The notes below the pieces were generated by a model. That model made no database searches, was not told the DNA's origin, and was given only the letters and a program-made list of their open reading frames with translations. Of a DNA stretch of 64,000 nucleotides, positions 12,869-25,140 are shown in pieces (the first letter of the stretch is position 1; each line of letters begins with the position of its first letter). The translations under genes were made by a program, and so were the position numbers. Origin of the DNA: Scenedesmus sp. ARA3 (taxonomy: Eukaryota; Chlorophyta; Chlorophyceae; Sphaeropleales; Scenedesmaceae); contig RWJK01000193.1 in assembly GCA_004335835.1 (NCBI GenBank), forward strand, positions 81,504-145,503. Reading direction: 5' to 3'.

Positions 12869-14673
12869 GAGCAGTGGCTGTTCATATGCAGCAGATACAG
12901 CCTGACGCCCAGAAAGCTGGGTATGCACCGCACACACAACGCCACAAGAAGCAGGGCCTGAGTCTCGCTAGTTCATGTTGCACGGTTGCCAACAGTGTCA
13001 GCACCTGTGCTGAGCCAGCAGCACGTGCTTTCGCTTGCAGTTCTATGTGAATTACCCCTCAACCTTCAGCTCACAGCTGTAACACGCCCTGCCACTGTTG
13101 CTACTTTGCCGTGCAGCTCAACCTGCAGCAGGCTGACAAGGTCATGTTCTTCAAGAGCCTCGAGGAGGCCACTGGCAGCGTGGATGGCCTGTCCACACTG
13201 TACACTGCCATTGGGGATGCAGGGCTTAGCAGCTACCTGGGCAACTCCAAGACAGTGGCAACCCTGTTTGCACCGTCTGACGACGTGAGTGCCTGAGAGA
13301 GTCCTGCATGGGTTGGGGTTGATTAAAGATAAGCTGCTTGTGGCAGCAGGAACGTGCCAGCCGGCATGATGAAAGGTGCTTGCAACCTGCTAGCTTGAGC
13401 CACGCACACAGCTTGCAGCACAGCCAAGCACTGCTACTGCGACTGTCCACAAACAGCAGAAACACATTCTCACACGGTGGTTCCATAATCTCTTGCAAGC
13501 TCTGCCTGATGCATTGCTAGCTAGCTCTTGCCTCACCTCACCGCCTGTCCCTGACGCCTCTCTTACTCCCCTCCTGCCCACCTTCCGCAAATCACATTTC
13601 CCCCTCAGGCCTGGTACACCATTGACACTATGTCCAACTACTACGCGGGCAACACCACCGCCATCAGCGGCAACAAGAAGCAGCTGGCCAACCTGCTCAA
13701 GTACCACGTGCTGCCGGGCAAGGCGCTGCGCGCCAGCCAGCTGAAGGACAACATGACGCTCACCATGTACAACGGAGAGACGGTCATGATCCACGTGTCA
13801 AAGAAGTGAGTTGGTGACTGTGATTTATGTACTAAGGTTGCGTGGGACTTCATTGTCTGGTGTTGTGCACATTGTTGGTGGGTTTTCAGAAGCAGATATC
13901 ACCTGTTAGGGTCAGTAGAGGGTGAAGGGGGTTAGGAGGGCATGCAGCAGCATGTAGTGGCATGCACTGCACGGATTTGGTTAGTCAACAAGCAGAGCGC
14001 TCGACGCAAGTGCCACTGGGTCTGTCGTGATGACAAAGGCTGCATACTGGCAGCAGCACAGCATGTGCTGTGCACACACGCTGCTGCCAGGATGTAAAGC
14101 GAATCAAGCAGAGGCCTGAGGATGATGGTCAACAACTCCAGCAGTTGTCGTCACTGCTCCTGCCGTTGACAAAGCGCTTTCATTGTACATGGGCAGTGAA
14201 CCTGAACTGGCGTGCTGTGTCTGTGCTTGTGCAGGGCTGCGCGCAAGGTCACGGAGCGCATCATGCGCGAGCAGGCCGTCATCAGCGCTCGCATCAGCGG
14301 TGTAGACCCCTCCATGCACATCATCTTGAAGCCAAACAGCGACGGAGATGAGGCAGCCATCACCAGCGCTGATGTCGTGGCCGGCAGCAGCTACCTGCAC
14401 AAAATCGATGCGGTGCTAGTGCCGAAATCCACACTAGACTTCCTTGATAGTATCACCGCAGATTCCGGCAAGAAGAAGAGCAAGAATGCAACGGTATCCG
14501 AGGCGTTCGGCAAGAATGCCAGCAGCGCTAATGGCACAGATGCTGCGTCAGGGAATGAGACAGTCAGCGGGAACGGCACCAGCTCAAAGAACGCCACCAG
14601 TGCTGCTGTGGGCCTGGCTGTGAGCTCGCTGCTGGCTGCGCCGCTGCTGCTGGCAGCTGTGCTGCTGCTGTGA
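11616..14673 (+). CDS. Fasciclin (FAS1) two-domain surface protein
   Basis: Six exons: 11616-11667, 12062-12401, 12578-12704, 13117-13284, 13609-13805 and 14235-14673. Phases agree and the product is about 440 residues. The N-terminus (MRRAVALLLVLAG then AAVVQA) is a signal peptide. FAS1 domain 1 shows GTVFAPTDEAI and YHVVPGD. Domain 2 shows ATLFAPSDD and LKYHVLPGKALRAS. A Ser/Asn-rich tail with several N-x-S/T sites ends in a hydrophobic stretch (LAVSSLLAAPLLLAAVLLL) typical of a GPI-anchor signal. FAS1 proteins mediate adhesion at cell surfaces or in the extracellular matrix. The ligand cannot be inferred. No exon echo was found in this gene. Confidence 0.93.
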
Positions 14674-16025
14674 GCTGTTCAGTTGTTTGTGCAGACGACT
14701 TATGTTATAAGCAGCGTAGTAAAGTTGCCTGAGTTTGGGGTTTGATGCAGTGGCCAGGGTGGCTTAGCAGCGGTCACCCGGCTGCGGAGAGGAGGCGGCA
14801 GATGCTGCAGCAGCAGCTGGTTGTGGATCAGTACTAGCAGATACACAATGATTGTGCGTTTTGTGCGGAAGGCGTCGCGACAGTGGTGCCGTAGGTTACC
14901 CTGTCGATGCAGCAATATGCCTGCTGTTGCATGCTGATTTGTGCGCAACGCATGCACCACATAGCATTCAACATATAGGAAGAGCATGTTGCAAATGCAT
15001 CATGGCTGCATGGTGATGATCGTGGCTGCATCTTTGGCTGCATTAGCAGCTTCTGTGGCCGGATAGAGGTCAAAAGGATGCGAGGTGAGAGGTGGCGCAG
15101 CACATGCTGGCTGCAGCTGGCGAGGCATGGTTGCTATGGTACACGTGGTGGCAGGGGTAGTGGAGTTCTGATGCAGACGTGCGCATACATCTGGTGTTCA
15201 AACCCGGTGTCTTTTTTTTCATTTTCACGGCATCGCACACGCACACGCATGTCATGATGCCGTTTGCAGAAATGCCACGTTCAACATCATGTTGAACTTC
15301 ATGCTCAAACTGCCTTTTCTCATGCGCAATCACATGAAGTTCCAGGGCCGTCATGTGCAGCCATGCTGTGAACCTTGGTTGTGAGCACAGTGTATGTGTT
15401 TGTGCACGTGTGCAACAACCTGCATGCATCAACCTGAGCATGGTGCACGCTCGTTTGCTCGTGCTGATGGCTGTTAGCATCAGTTGGTAAACCAGTCCAC
15501 TTCGCCTGCACGCTTGTGCGATGTACAGTGACCCTGCACAAGCAAAGTGATTATAGTGGTGTGTATATACATGGTCGATGTAACGCCAGTTGGATTGCTG
15601 TTCACGTCAACAAGGGGCCAGCACGGCCTGGGCCCCGGCCCCACGGCCATGCCATGATGGCAACGTTGCAGCTAAGGCTATGCGTCATCGCCACGTTAGA
15701 TAAATGGCAACATATTTGTTGACGTCTATCTTGATTCACGTTCTGTTCATGGCTTTACATCGCAGGTCTGCATCTGGTTACAACCGGTGATACCTGCCGC
15801 ACGGCTCGTGGCACGGATAAGCAGACTTAACAGCAGCCACCAACAATTTCTGTGGATATGCATTGCATGGGATAAGATGTTCCATTGATCACCGTGACAA
15901 TGTTCTTTTGCTGAAAGATCACACCCACATTCTAGATGCAGAAACCGCTGGTGTAGCCTGCAGAGCCCAGGCGATCGCCACGCCGTTGTGGTGAATTCAT
16001 TTCATATTCTGATAAACAGTAACAC
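14674..16025. other. Intergenic, fasciclin gene to RNA helicase gene
   Basis: About 1.35 kb between two plus-strand genes. No exon-like or RNA-like structure was recognised. The stretch before 16025 must hold the helicase promoter. Confidence 0.45.
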
Positions 16026-18189
16026 ATGGCACGAGGCAGATCGAGGGCTGCCTCGGATGAGGACATTGCAGCCAGGCTGCTGCGCCTGTTTGAGCTGCTG
16101 CAACCTGGAGCAGAAGGCATCAGATTGGACCATGCACGGACAGCCCTGAGCTGCAGCTTCAAGGCCCTTAAATATGCTGCACGGAGTCGGCCCTCAGAGT
16201 TCGCGCTGTACAACAACAGCAAACTTCACGCGACATTCATTGTGTGCCTCAGCCACTGCAAGGTGAGTCACTCACATGGTGTCACTCCTGCATTATGATT
16301 TGTGCGTCTGCCAAGCTGCACATCAAGATGCGCAGTGACTGCAATGAAAGATGCAAAGAGCCTTTAGGTAACTCTCGTCCTTTCTGTGTGTTAACCGTTC
16401 AGCACAGCAAGTTGAAAATTCACAGCAAGCCAGTGGTCACCCTGAGCTGCAGCTGCTGCCTCCTGCAGGCAGTACACCATGTGCAGCACAAATCCAGGAC
16501 ACCTACAAGCCATTGAAAGCAATGCTGTGTTGTGGCCTGCACAGGGCACTGCAGGACCTCCCCCAGCAGCCAGCGGTGGGGATGCAGCCTCAAGTGAGCT
16601 CTACTGCTCCACCTGCAACATCACTCTCAACAGCACCACCGCCATGAACGATCACCTGTGCGGCAGCAAGCACAGGGTGACGCTGCTGGGTGAGCAGCTG
16701 CGGGCGTCAGGCAGCATGCACGCCAACCAGCAGGGCATCTGCATCTCTGAGCTGCCAGAAGGACTGGTGGTGCAGGTGCGTGTTCTGAGAACTTTATTGC
16801 TCAGCCATCGCTCATCAAGTATCACACGTACATATGTCGGGTGTGATACTATCACAGTAGCTGCCCTTCTGAAAGTGCATCAAATTTTCTAGCACCTTAT
16901 GGTATCTGCCATTGGTCCATGTGCTTGCTGCCCTCTCTGCAGCGCCTGCAGCTTGATTGGTGGATTGTTGGGCTGTCTGCTGCGTGCCGCAGGTGGGGCA
17001 GAGCACTGAGCTGCAGATGACTGTCGACAACGTGGGCAGCTCCTCACAGCTGCTGCTCCGGGTGTACCAGGTGCGGTCAGCTGCTGCAGCTGCTGCAGAA
17101 GCTTGTTGCAGCTGCGATGGAGTGGCTAGTGTCTCTGCCAGCAGCATTCTGTTGTCGTCCAGGACTGCATCAATTGGTCACGGCAAGCGCAACGTCCAAA
17201 AACATCTGCATCTGCCACACACAACGGTACACGTGCGCTGGCTGCGGCGCATGCTTTAGCGCAGCTGCGGCCGCTGCCCGAAGTGGGCCTGCTGCCCAAC
17301 CTCCCCGTGGAGGGCTGGCGGCTGCATGTGCTTTGCTCACCATGTTGTTTGTTGTCGCGGCCGCGCTCCACCGTGCTTGCTGCCTGTTCTTGCTGCCTTT
17401 GCAGCTGCGGCCGCTGCCTGAGCTGAGCCTGCTGCCTGACCTCCCCTTGGAGGGCTGGCGGCTGCATGCCGGAGAGCGCCTGGCGCTGCAGGTGGAGGTG
17501 GCACCACGCCACGGCGGCATCCTGTGCTCCCTGGTCATCTTCGAGTTCCAGGGTGAGCAGTTGGGCGGCTCTCCTGCAAGCACTGCTGTCATGAGAACTG
17601 TCGCAGCATACATGTTCGCTAGTACAGGGGTGTGTGTCGGCTACTGCTGTGGCCCAAGCCTCGTGTTGAATACTCGCTTAGCCTGGCTGGTGTGGAATGT
17701 AACAGCAGTGCTGCCCCCTCTCCAAACACCTTCTGCATGGCAGCATATCTACTAGACCTAGGGGTACTACCCTGGTAGTACTGGTAGTACTGGTAGTACC
17801 AGTCTGTGGCACCAGCTCAGGCAAAGCCACTGCTGCCCTTGCTGCCTGTGTGAGCTGTTGTATCCTGCCATCTGGCCTGCCTGCTGTTTACAAAATGATC
17901 TGTCCTGCAGGCTTTGTCATTGCGCGTGAGCTGCGCGTCGAGGCTGACCCCTTCCTGGGCGACACCACCCTGCCAGACATCTCTGCGAGCGCCCCCTACA
18001 CGAAGCAGCGCCGGCGGTTGCCGAGGGCCCCTGCAGCAGCGTTTGAGCCGGGAGAAAAGGAGCCGCGAGCCAAGGCGGCCTGGCAGAAGCCACCACGGGA
18101 CCACAAAGTGCCTGCGCGGTGAGCTGCTGCTGCTGCCGCCGCTGCCTGTGCTGGGTGAACGCACGGATTGCCTCACGTTGCCTGCACTG

Positions 18190-18228
<39 letters not shown>

Positions 18229-20061
18229 TGCCTAGCGCCGTCGGGGTCTTGCGATCTTTATGTGTAGTCCGGCCAGAACATGGGCCACATGACGGGAGCA
18301 AGGGTCGTTGCATTTGAAAGCAACAGTTTGACTTCATCCTGCTGTTGGTTTTTGCTGTAGGCTGCGGCAGCTGGTGGCGGATGGCAATGCAGAGCAGCTG
18401 CAGCAGGAGCTTGAGCAGTTCAGGGGCAGGACTGATGTGGCGAGCCATCTCAGCAAGGTGCAATTGATAAGTGGCAGCGGCACAGATGGCTGCACACACC
18501 ATGTTCACACGGTGTTATAGGACAGCTGCACCCCATCAGATGCACAGCTGTTTGTATCTGCAACAGCTGCTGCACCCAGGCGCACGTCAGGAACAAACAG
18601 GCACGCTGCTGCTGGAGTTGGTGCTGCTGCTGCTGACATCACACCTCCATATCCGTTGCCACTGCCCCCCTGCCCGCTAAGTCTCCAACCCACACCTTTC
18701 TCCTGCTTTCTGCTGCCTGCAGCTGCACCTGCTGCTGCACTTGGAGGAGCTGCAGCAGGAGACTGATGTGCGCTCCTACGACATTGAGCGCGCTGAGCTG
18801 CAGAGGTCAGGGCCCAAGCTGCTGGCACTGCAGGTGCCTGGCCTGGCTGAGGCGCGGCCCTCAGTGATGCGCGGCGATGCGCTGTATGTTACAGTGGTGG
18901 GCGACAGCAGCAGGGAGTACCAAGGCTTTGTGCACATGGTCCGCAAGGAGGAGGTGAGGTTATGCACTGGATGTGGCGCTGGCTGGCAGCAGCAGCAGCA
19001 GCAGCAAGTTCCAGGGCTTTGTACATGACATCCGCAGAGGGGAAGGGAGGTGATGCACTGTGTGTATATGTCACCTGCAAGCGGCAGCAGAAGCAGCAGC
19101 AGCTGGGTATGCATTCATGTGTTCTTATGTCTTGACGTGCGGCTGTTACTGCTGCTCGTTGCACTGCCGTATGACTGTGTGTGGCTGTCATACCCGGCCA
19201 GGGTGCTGCTGCACTTCAGCCAGCGCTTCCACAGCGCCAACATTGCGGGCCTCGACCCTTGGTTGCTAGCACATACTACTTGTGAGACCCGCATCTGCTG
19301 ACTTGCCTGCTGCGTGCACTGCCAAGCACGTTTTTGACAGAGAGGAGTGTGCAGTTGCAGGCTTGCAAGCAGGCTGGCAACCCATCACACAAAGGCACAT
19401 CCAATCCTGCTCACTGCTGCGTGCTTATATGTGGCTGCTGCACCCTGCCAGGTGCTGCTGCGCTTCAGCCAGCGCTTCCACAGCATTGACACCGCTGGCC
19501 TCACTCGCTTGCTAGCACACACTTTTGAGACCCGCACCTGCTGACACGCCTGCTTCGTACTCTGTGTGTTATGGTACCCGCCAGGTGCTGCTGCGCTTCA
19601 GCCAGCGCTTCCACAGCGCCATCTTCCTGCCACGGCTCCTCTTCAACGTGTGCTTCTCCATCAAGCGCACCGGCTTTGTGTTCATGCTGTCAAGCAAAGT
19701 CACCTGTTTGCTGGCTGGCTCGCCATGGCTTCCTTATGTTGTCATCTGGTGCTGACACTGCCGCCCGCTGCACTGCCACATGCTTGTATGTTGATGTATG
19801 TTGATGTTGTTTCAACCCGCCAGGTGCTGCTGCGCTTCAGCCAGCGCTTTCACGAGAAACTTTTCCAGCCAGGGCGCCTCTTCAACGTGCGCTTCTCCAT
19901 CAAGCGCACCGGCTTTGTGTTCATGCACGAGGCGCTGGATGTGGCGCAGCGGGGGCTGGTGGCGGGGGCAAGGCCGGAGCTGCTGCTGCCGCCACCAGAT
20001 GCAGTGGCAGTGCCCGGCAATGGCGTGCAGGTGCGGCGGTTTGTTGGTGACAGGGTTGGGT

Positions 20062-20093
<32 letters not shown>

Positions 20094-22417
20094 TGCCCAT
20101 TTGTCCTGGCAACTGGAACAGCCTGTAAGCATACATCCTTTGACCTGCCGGAAAGCCGATAGCTGCCCTTGGGTGCTCCTCACCGCCCTTGCTTCCATCA
20201 ACCTGGCTGCCGCTACATCCAACTGTCATTGCACAAGCACGCAATAGGGGGAACGGCGCTGCTGTCGCTGCTGCTGCCGTGCCTGCAGGTGTCCCACTGG
20301 TTTGACCGCAAGGTGGCATCCAACCCTGAGCAGCGTACAGCAGTACAAAACATTGTAGCGGGCAGCTCAGGGCGGCTGCCCTTCATCATCTGGGGGCCAC
20401 CCGGCACCGGCAAGACCAGCACACTGGTGGAGGCGGCTGCGCAGGTGATCAAGATGCTGCATGACAGGCAGCGGGCATGCATCTAGCACTTATATGTGTG
20501 TAGCTGCGCGGGTTGTCTGCCAGCAATGCAGGCGCTGCTGCGCAGCCGTAGCTGATGCATTGGGGTTGGATGGCATAGCTTGTGGCAAGCAAGAAGATAT
20601 TGATCAGATCACATACGCATGAGTTCATGAACGCATGGTTCATGTGATCGCATCCTGACATATTGGACGTGTCACAGCAGCTGGTCTATTTATGAAAGTC
20701 CAACTGCGGCCCTGCACCCCCATCAGCACGCCTTCACAGCACGAGCTGCATTGCAGTGCACATGCCGCAAACAATGGAACCCTAATCAACTGCCCGCCTG
20801 CCCTGTAACTCCCTATTCCCCGATGCGAATGGCTGGCTTTGCCCTCGTCCAGCGCAGGTGCTGAAGCTGCTGCCCAGATCGCGCCTGCTGCTGGTGGCAC
20901 CCAGCAACCTGGCAGCTGACCTGCTGGCGCAGCGCCTGCTGGCATCTGGCCGGCCCAAGTCAGAGATGCTGCGCATCTGCGCATTTGCACGGCCCAAGGA
21001 GGACCTGCCTCATGACCTGGAAGCTGTGGCCAACTGGGATGGCGTGGAGTGTGCCTTTAAGCTGCCGGCGCTGGCGGAGGTGACAGCCAGCCAGAAGCGG
21101 GTGGTGGTGGTCACAGCGCTGATGGCTGGCAAGGTGAGGCGGCAGCCAAGCAGAGGCTGGTGCACCAGAAGCAATTGCAATCAGTACACATTACGTGGGC
21201 AGAACGCTGCTGCGGCCTGCGGCTTCTTCATCAACACCTGCTGTTTCTTGCACCTCTTGTTGCTGTTGCTTCTGCTGCCGTCGCTGCTGCTGCTGCTGCT
21301 GCTGCAGCTGCACGCGCTGGGCGTGCCTGCGGGCCACTCCTCACACATCAGGTTCTAACGAGGCAGGCCATGTTGAGGAGCCGCTGGCGCTGTGTGCACT
21401 GAAAGCAAAAAATTGATACAAAGCATTGGGCAAGACGCTGCTGCGTCCTGCAGCTACTTTCATATCCACCTGCTGCTGCTGCCATCGCTGCTGCTGCCCC
21501 GCTGCTGCTGCTGCTTCTGCTGCTGCTGCTTCTGCTGCTACTGCACTTCCTTCCCCTGCAGCTGCACGCGCTGGGCGTGCCTGCAGGCCACTTCTCCCAC
21601 ATCATGTTTGACGAGGCGGGCCATGCTGAGGAGCCGCTGGCGCTGTGTGCACTGGCGGGGCTGTCGGGGGCGTCTACGTCCGTGGTGCTGGCGGGGGACC
21701 CGAAACAGCTGGGGCCGGTCATTCACAGCCGCATCGCAGGTACGTTTAGTAATGCCGCAAGAGTCGGACATGCGGCTGCATTGTTTGTACGTAGCTTCAT
21801 GCACGATGCAGCGCTTGCCAAGCGGCTTGAAAAAGGGTGCAACGGACCTGTCTGCACGGCTCACACATGACACTGTTAGGAAGTTGCCACATGGCTGCCG
21901 CTGCTGCTGTGCTTCTGCCGCCCTGCGTGAGGCTGGGCTGCAGCTGAGCCTTGTTGAATGGCATGCACTGCACACCCGATTCAAAACATGTTGCTTTGTC
22001 ACAAGCATATGTGTACATACGTGTACATATGTTACTTTGATACATTTTGTGCAGGTGAGGCTGGGCTGCGGCTGAGCCTGCTGGAGCGGCTGGCAGGCAG
22101 CGCGCCCTATTCGGCAGCAGAGCAGCACCCCACTGCAGCTGCAGGGCTCATTGTGAAGCTCGTGCGCAACTACAGGTGCGCCCGCTGCTGCAGCTGTAGC
22201 TTGGTGTTCATTGATAGAGTGCAGTGTGTCTTGCAAGTACTTATGCCGTCCGCTCGACAGCAGTGCCCGCGACTGCTCGTATAGCTGGTATCTGCTGCGG
22301 CGGCGGCAGGCTGCCACTGGTGTTGCCAAGCCTGCTGTGCCACGTACCTCTGCTACCAACTGATGAAGTGCGCTCGTACATCACGCAGTGCATGTCTGGG
22401 GCATGTGGGCGAAACTG

Positions 22418-22457
<40 letters not shown>

Positions 22458-24398
22458 TGCAGGAGCCACACTGAGCTGTTGGAGGTGCCCTCACGGCTGT
22501 TCTACCGGGGCCAGCTGCACGCCTGTGCCAGCCACGAGATCACACACACGCTGCTGCACTGGGAGGCGCTGCGCGGCAGGCCGTGAGTGCGATGGCAGGG
22601 CGAGACATAACCATGTGCAACACACTGCGCAGCACCAAGATAGCATTGTTTTGCAATGTGTTATAGCATGAAGCACTGCATGTTGGGCTGCCAGTGGCGG
22701 GCGGTGCTACCCATGCAGTCGCGTGTTGTACCAGCAGTAGTGTGCAAGTTTGCGCCAGGTTGCTGCTGCATCACTTCCAAGCCACAGCAGCTGCTGGCGA
22801 CAGCAGCCGCGTACGGCCCCTGCGTGCATGCCCATCACAATGGTTGCTGATAGTTGTCCTGATGATGCGCATCCCTGCAGGATGCCGCTGCTGTTCCACT
22901 CCATTGTGGGCAAGGATGAGCGGGAGGGCAACTCGCCCAGCTGGTTCAACACGCAGGAGTGCAAGCAGGTGAGTAACATGTCTGCACACAGGCAGGACAG
23001 CACATGCTGGGTTAGGCCGAAGCTGCCGTTTCCAGAGCTTCCGGTCCTGCTAATGCTTGGCCAGGGAGGCTGCCATGACTGCTCGGCACGCCGCCGACTC
23101 TGCCTAATGTATGTTGAGGAAGTTGATGTGCTTGGCAACCGCAAAGCCAGCCAGGCACCGTGATGCTCCTGCTGATCCTTCCGCATACGCGTGTGCCGGC
23201 TGCACTGCAGGTGCTGCAGTATGTGCAGCAGCTTCGGGAGCTGCGCCGCAACCCCGTGGCTGCCAGCCACATCGCAGTCATCACGCCCTACCGCAAGCAG
23301 GTGCAGAAGATCCGCACCCTGCTGGCAGCAAAGGGCCACGGTGGCGTGCTGGTGAGCGGCAGCAGCTGCCGAGTGCATCGGCTATCGACCTTCTGTTGCT
23401 GCTTGCTCTGCCGGCGCCACCCTGCACGTGCAACTGCAGGGCCAGCAACATGTCCTCGCTGCTGCAGCTGCAGCGCCTTGCACCGCATGTATATGCCGCA
23501 CATGTTTGCTGCCGCACTGCATGCCGTGTGCCCTGCAGGTGGGCAGCGTGGAGCAGCTGCAGGGCCAGGAGCGGCGCATCATTGCGGCAGCTGCTGCTCC
23601 CTAGCATGATCTTGCCGCACACTTTCACTGCCGTGCTGCTTGCTGCCATGGTACATATGCGCTGCAGGTGGGCAGCGTGGAGCAGCTGCAGGGCCAGGAG
23701 CGGCGCGTGGTCATCATCAGCACCGTGCGCAGCGAGCCCAGCTACCTGGAGCACGACGCCAAGCACAGGCTGGGCTTCGTAGGCAACGCCAAGCGCTTCA
23801 ACGTGGCCGTCACACGTGCACAGGTGCGGCTCTGCTTGTTGTGACTGCTGCACAAAGCTGAGTTCAAAGCACGCGTCTAGAGGAACGGGTGTTGCCTTCT
23901 GGGATGCCAGCAGGCTCTGGTGTACAGGGTGCCTGCACGGATGGGTATGCATCGAAAGAGCAGGGGAAAACCTGCTGAACATGCGCTTGTATAGCTTCCG
24001 CTGCTGCCAGTGCTCAGCAACCCTGCTGAGCAGGCCTTGTGTTGCTGCTACTGCTGCTACTGCAGGCGCTGCTGATTGTGGTGGGCAACCCAGCTATCCT
24101 CATGCAGGACCCCAACTGGCTGGCGCTGCTGCTCAGCTGCCAGCAGCGTGGCGCCACAGCAGGCCAGGCCATGCCAGACCTGAGCGACGCTGCAGCCAGT
24201 GCAGGCTACAGCGCTGCCAATGCGGCCAACGGCAGCAGCAGCAGCAGTGGAGGTGTAGTTGGGCTGCTGGAGCGGCTGATGTCATCCCTGAGCCTGGGTG
24301 ATGCTGGCGCAGCAGGCGGTGCTGCTGCTGAGTTTGGGCTGCAGGACTTGAGTGGCCTGGTGGGCGAGGCGGGGGCTGGCATGGTGCGGCACGAGTGA
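16026..24398 (+). CDS. SDE3/MOV10-like SF1 RNA helicase with U1-type zinc finger
   Basis: Seventeen exons: 16026-16262, 16545-16775, 16993-17070, 17405-17552, 17911-18118, 18361-18457, 18723-18953, 19824-20030, 20289-20444, 20858-21133, 21562-21739, 22055-22175, 22463-22582, 22881-22968, 23211-23351, 23668-23823 and 24066-24398. All phases agree, giving about 1001 residues. A C2H2 finger (CSTCNITL...HLCGSKH) sits near residue 100. The MOV10 region [17 protein letters not shown] and [12 protein letters not shown] precedes the helicase core. Core motifs are [10 protein letters not shown], Ia [45 protein letters not shown] and [18 protein letters not shown]3 acts in plant RNA silencing and MOV10 in RNP remodelling; a similar role is inferred. 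The exon 2 start could instead be 16473, also in phase. Confidence 0.94.
17261..17330. repeat. Echo of the 5' part of helicase exon 4
   Basis: It reads [21 protein letters not shown] against the real exon start at 17405, with spacing of about 140 nt. A cag acceptor is kept. Several amino-acid changes show it is older than the ClpR copies. Confidence 0.88.
17764..17800. repeat. TGGTAGTAC short tandem repeat able to form a hairpin
   Basis: Three head-to-tail copies of a 9-nt unit sit beside the complementary GTACTACC, inside helicase intron 4. The block could fold back on itself. No function is implied. Confidence 0.7.
19194..19690. repeat. Three successive echoes of helicase exon 8
   Basis: Copies of the exon-8 start ([10 protein letters not shown]) lie at about 19199, 19452 and 19585, before the real exon at 19824. 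The first two diverge after FSQRFHS and share a following stretch ending LLAHT...ETR. The third extends further and reads [17 protein letters not shown], close to the true [16 protein letters not shown]. Only the fourth (19824) keeps the frame to a donor and on to exon 9. Confidence 0.9.
21300..21402. repeat. Echo of the 5' part of helicase exon 11 with a stop
   Basis: About 100 nt match the real exon start at 21562 ([10 protein letters not shown]). In the copy the DEAG-box region is broken by a small change that gives TAA right after HIRF. It follows a CTG run. It cannot encode helicase motif II. Confidence 0.9.
21920..21959. repeat. Echo of the 5' part of helicase exon 12
   Basis: It repeats about 35 nt of [10 protein letters not shown] (real exon at 22055) 134 nt upstream. 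The acceptor AG is not kept. Confidence 0.75.
22418..22456. repeat. (CTG)n tract before the helicase exon 13 acceptor
   Basis: About twelve CTG units end six bases before the tgcctgcag acceptor at 22462, in sense orientation. Confidence 0.85.
23533..23587. repeat. Echo of the 5' part of helicase exon 16
   Basis: It gives [13 protein letters not shown], identical in protein to the real exon start at 23668, with spacing of 129 nt and the cag acceptor kept. It then diverges within a few codons and stops. It is among the youngest echoes. Confidence 0.92.
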
Positions 24399-24749
24399 TA
24401 AGGTTCTTAGATGATGCTGATGGTGTTATCCGAATGCTGTGGTAGCTCTGTGTAGAGGTGCCAGGGCATCAGTGCCATGACGCAAGGCAGGCTGTGCTTG
24501 CTGACATCCGGCTGGCACAGATGATATAACAGTCACGCAGCAGCCACCTGGGTTAGTGGCGGCCTTACTGCGTGCATGCGCATGGTTGCTTCTGGCTGCA
24601 GTGGTGTGGAGACGGTTGTTGACTCCGCTTTGTCTTCTCAGGTCAGCTGTTGAAAGGTTTCAAAAGTTTGAGTTCCTGGCGATCCTGTCGGCCAACATGA
24701 CGACAACCTGCGTTGCAGAAAACCACTTGCTGTTGTGTGGCGTGCGTCA

Positions 24750-25140
24750 CACGCTGTGCCAAGCCGCATTCCACTTGCACACCAGCATCAGACACTGTGC
24801 TAAGCTGCGTCCCACCTGTCAGCTGCACATACACACACACTGTGCCAAGCCGCAGTCCACATGCACACCAACAGCACACACTGTGCCAAGCAGCATTCCA
24901 CCTGTCACCTGCACACCAACAGCACACACTGTGCCAAGCAGCATCCCGCCTGTCACCTGCACATACCACAACACACACTGTGCCAAGCAGCATTCTACCT
25001 GTCACCTGCACTACAACAGCACACACTGTGCCAAGCCGCAGTCCACATGCACACCAACAGCACACACTGTGCCAAGCAGACCTTCACCTGTCACCTGCTT
25101 ACCAGCAGCACACACTGTGCCAAGCCGCATCCCACCTACA
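24750..25140. repeat. Minisatellite, about nine units of 41-52 nt
   Basis: Each unit contains CACACTGTGCCAAGC followed by a variable spacer such as CACCTGCACACCAACAG. Units differ in length and by substitutions, which indicates an old array. Open frames through it are a by-product of the repeat. Confidence 0.88.

Noticed and set aside
24750..25140. CRISPR-like array
   Set aside because: Repeats and spacers are both similar and irregular in length, and the genome is eukaryotic; this is a minisatellite.
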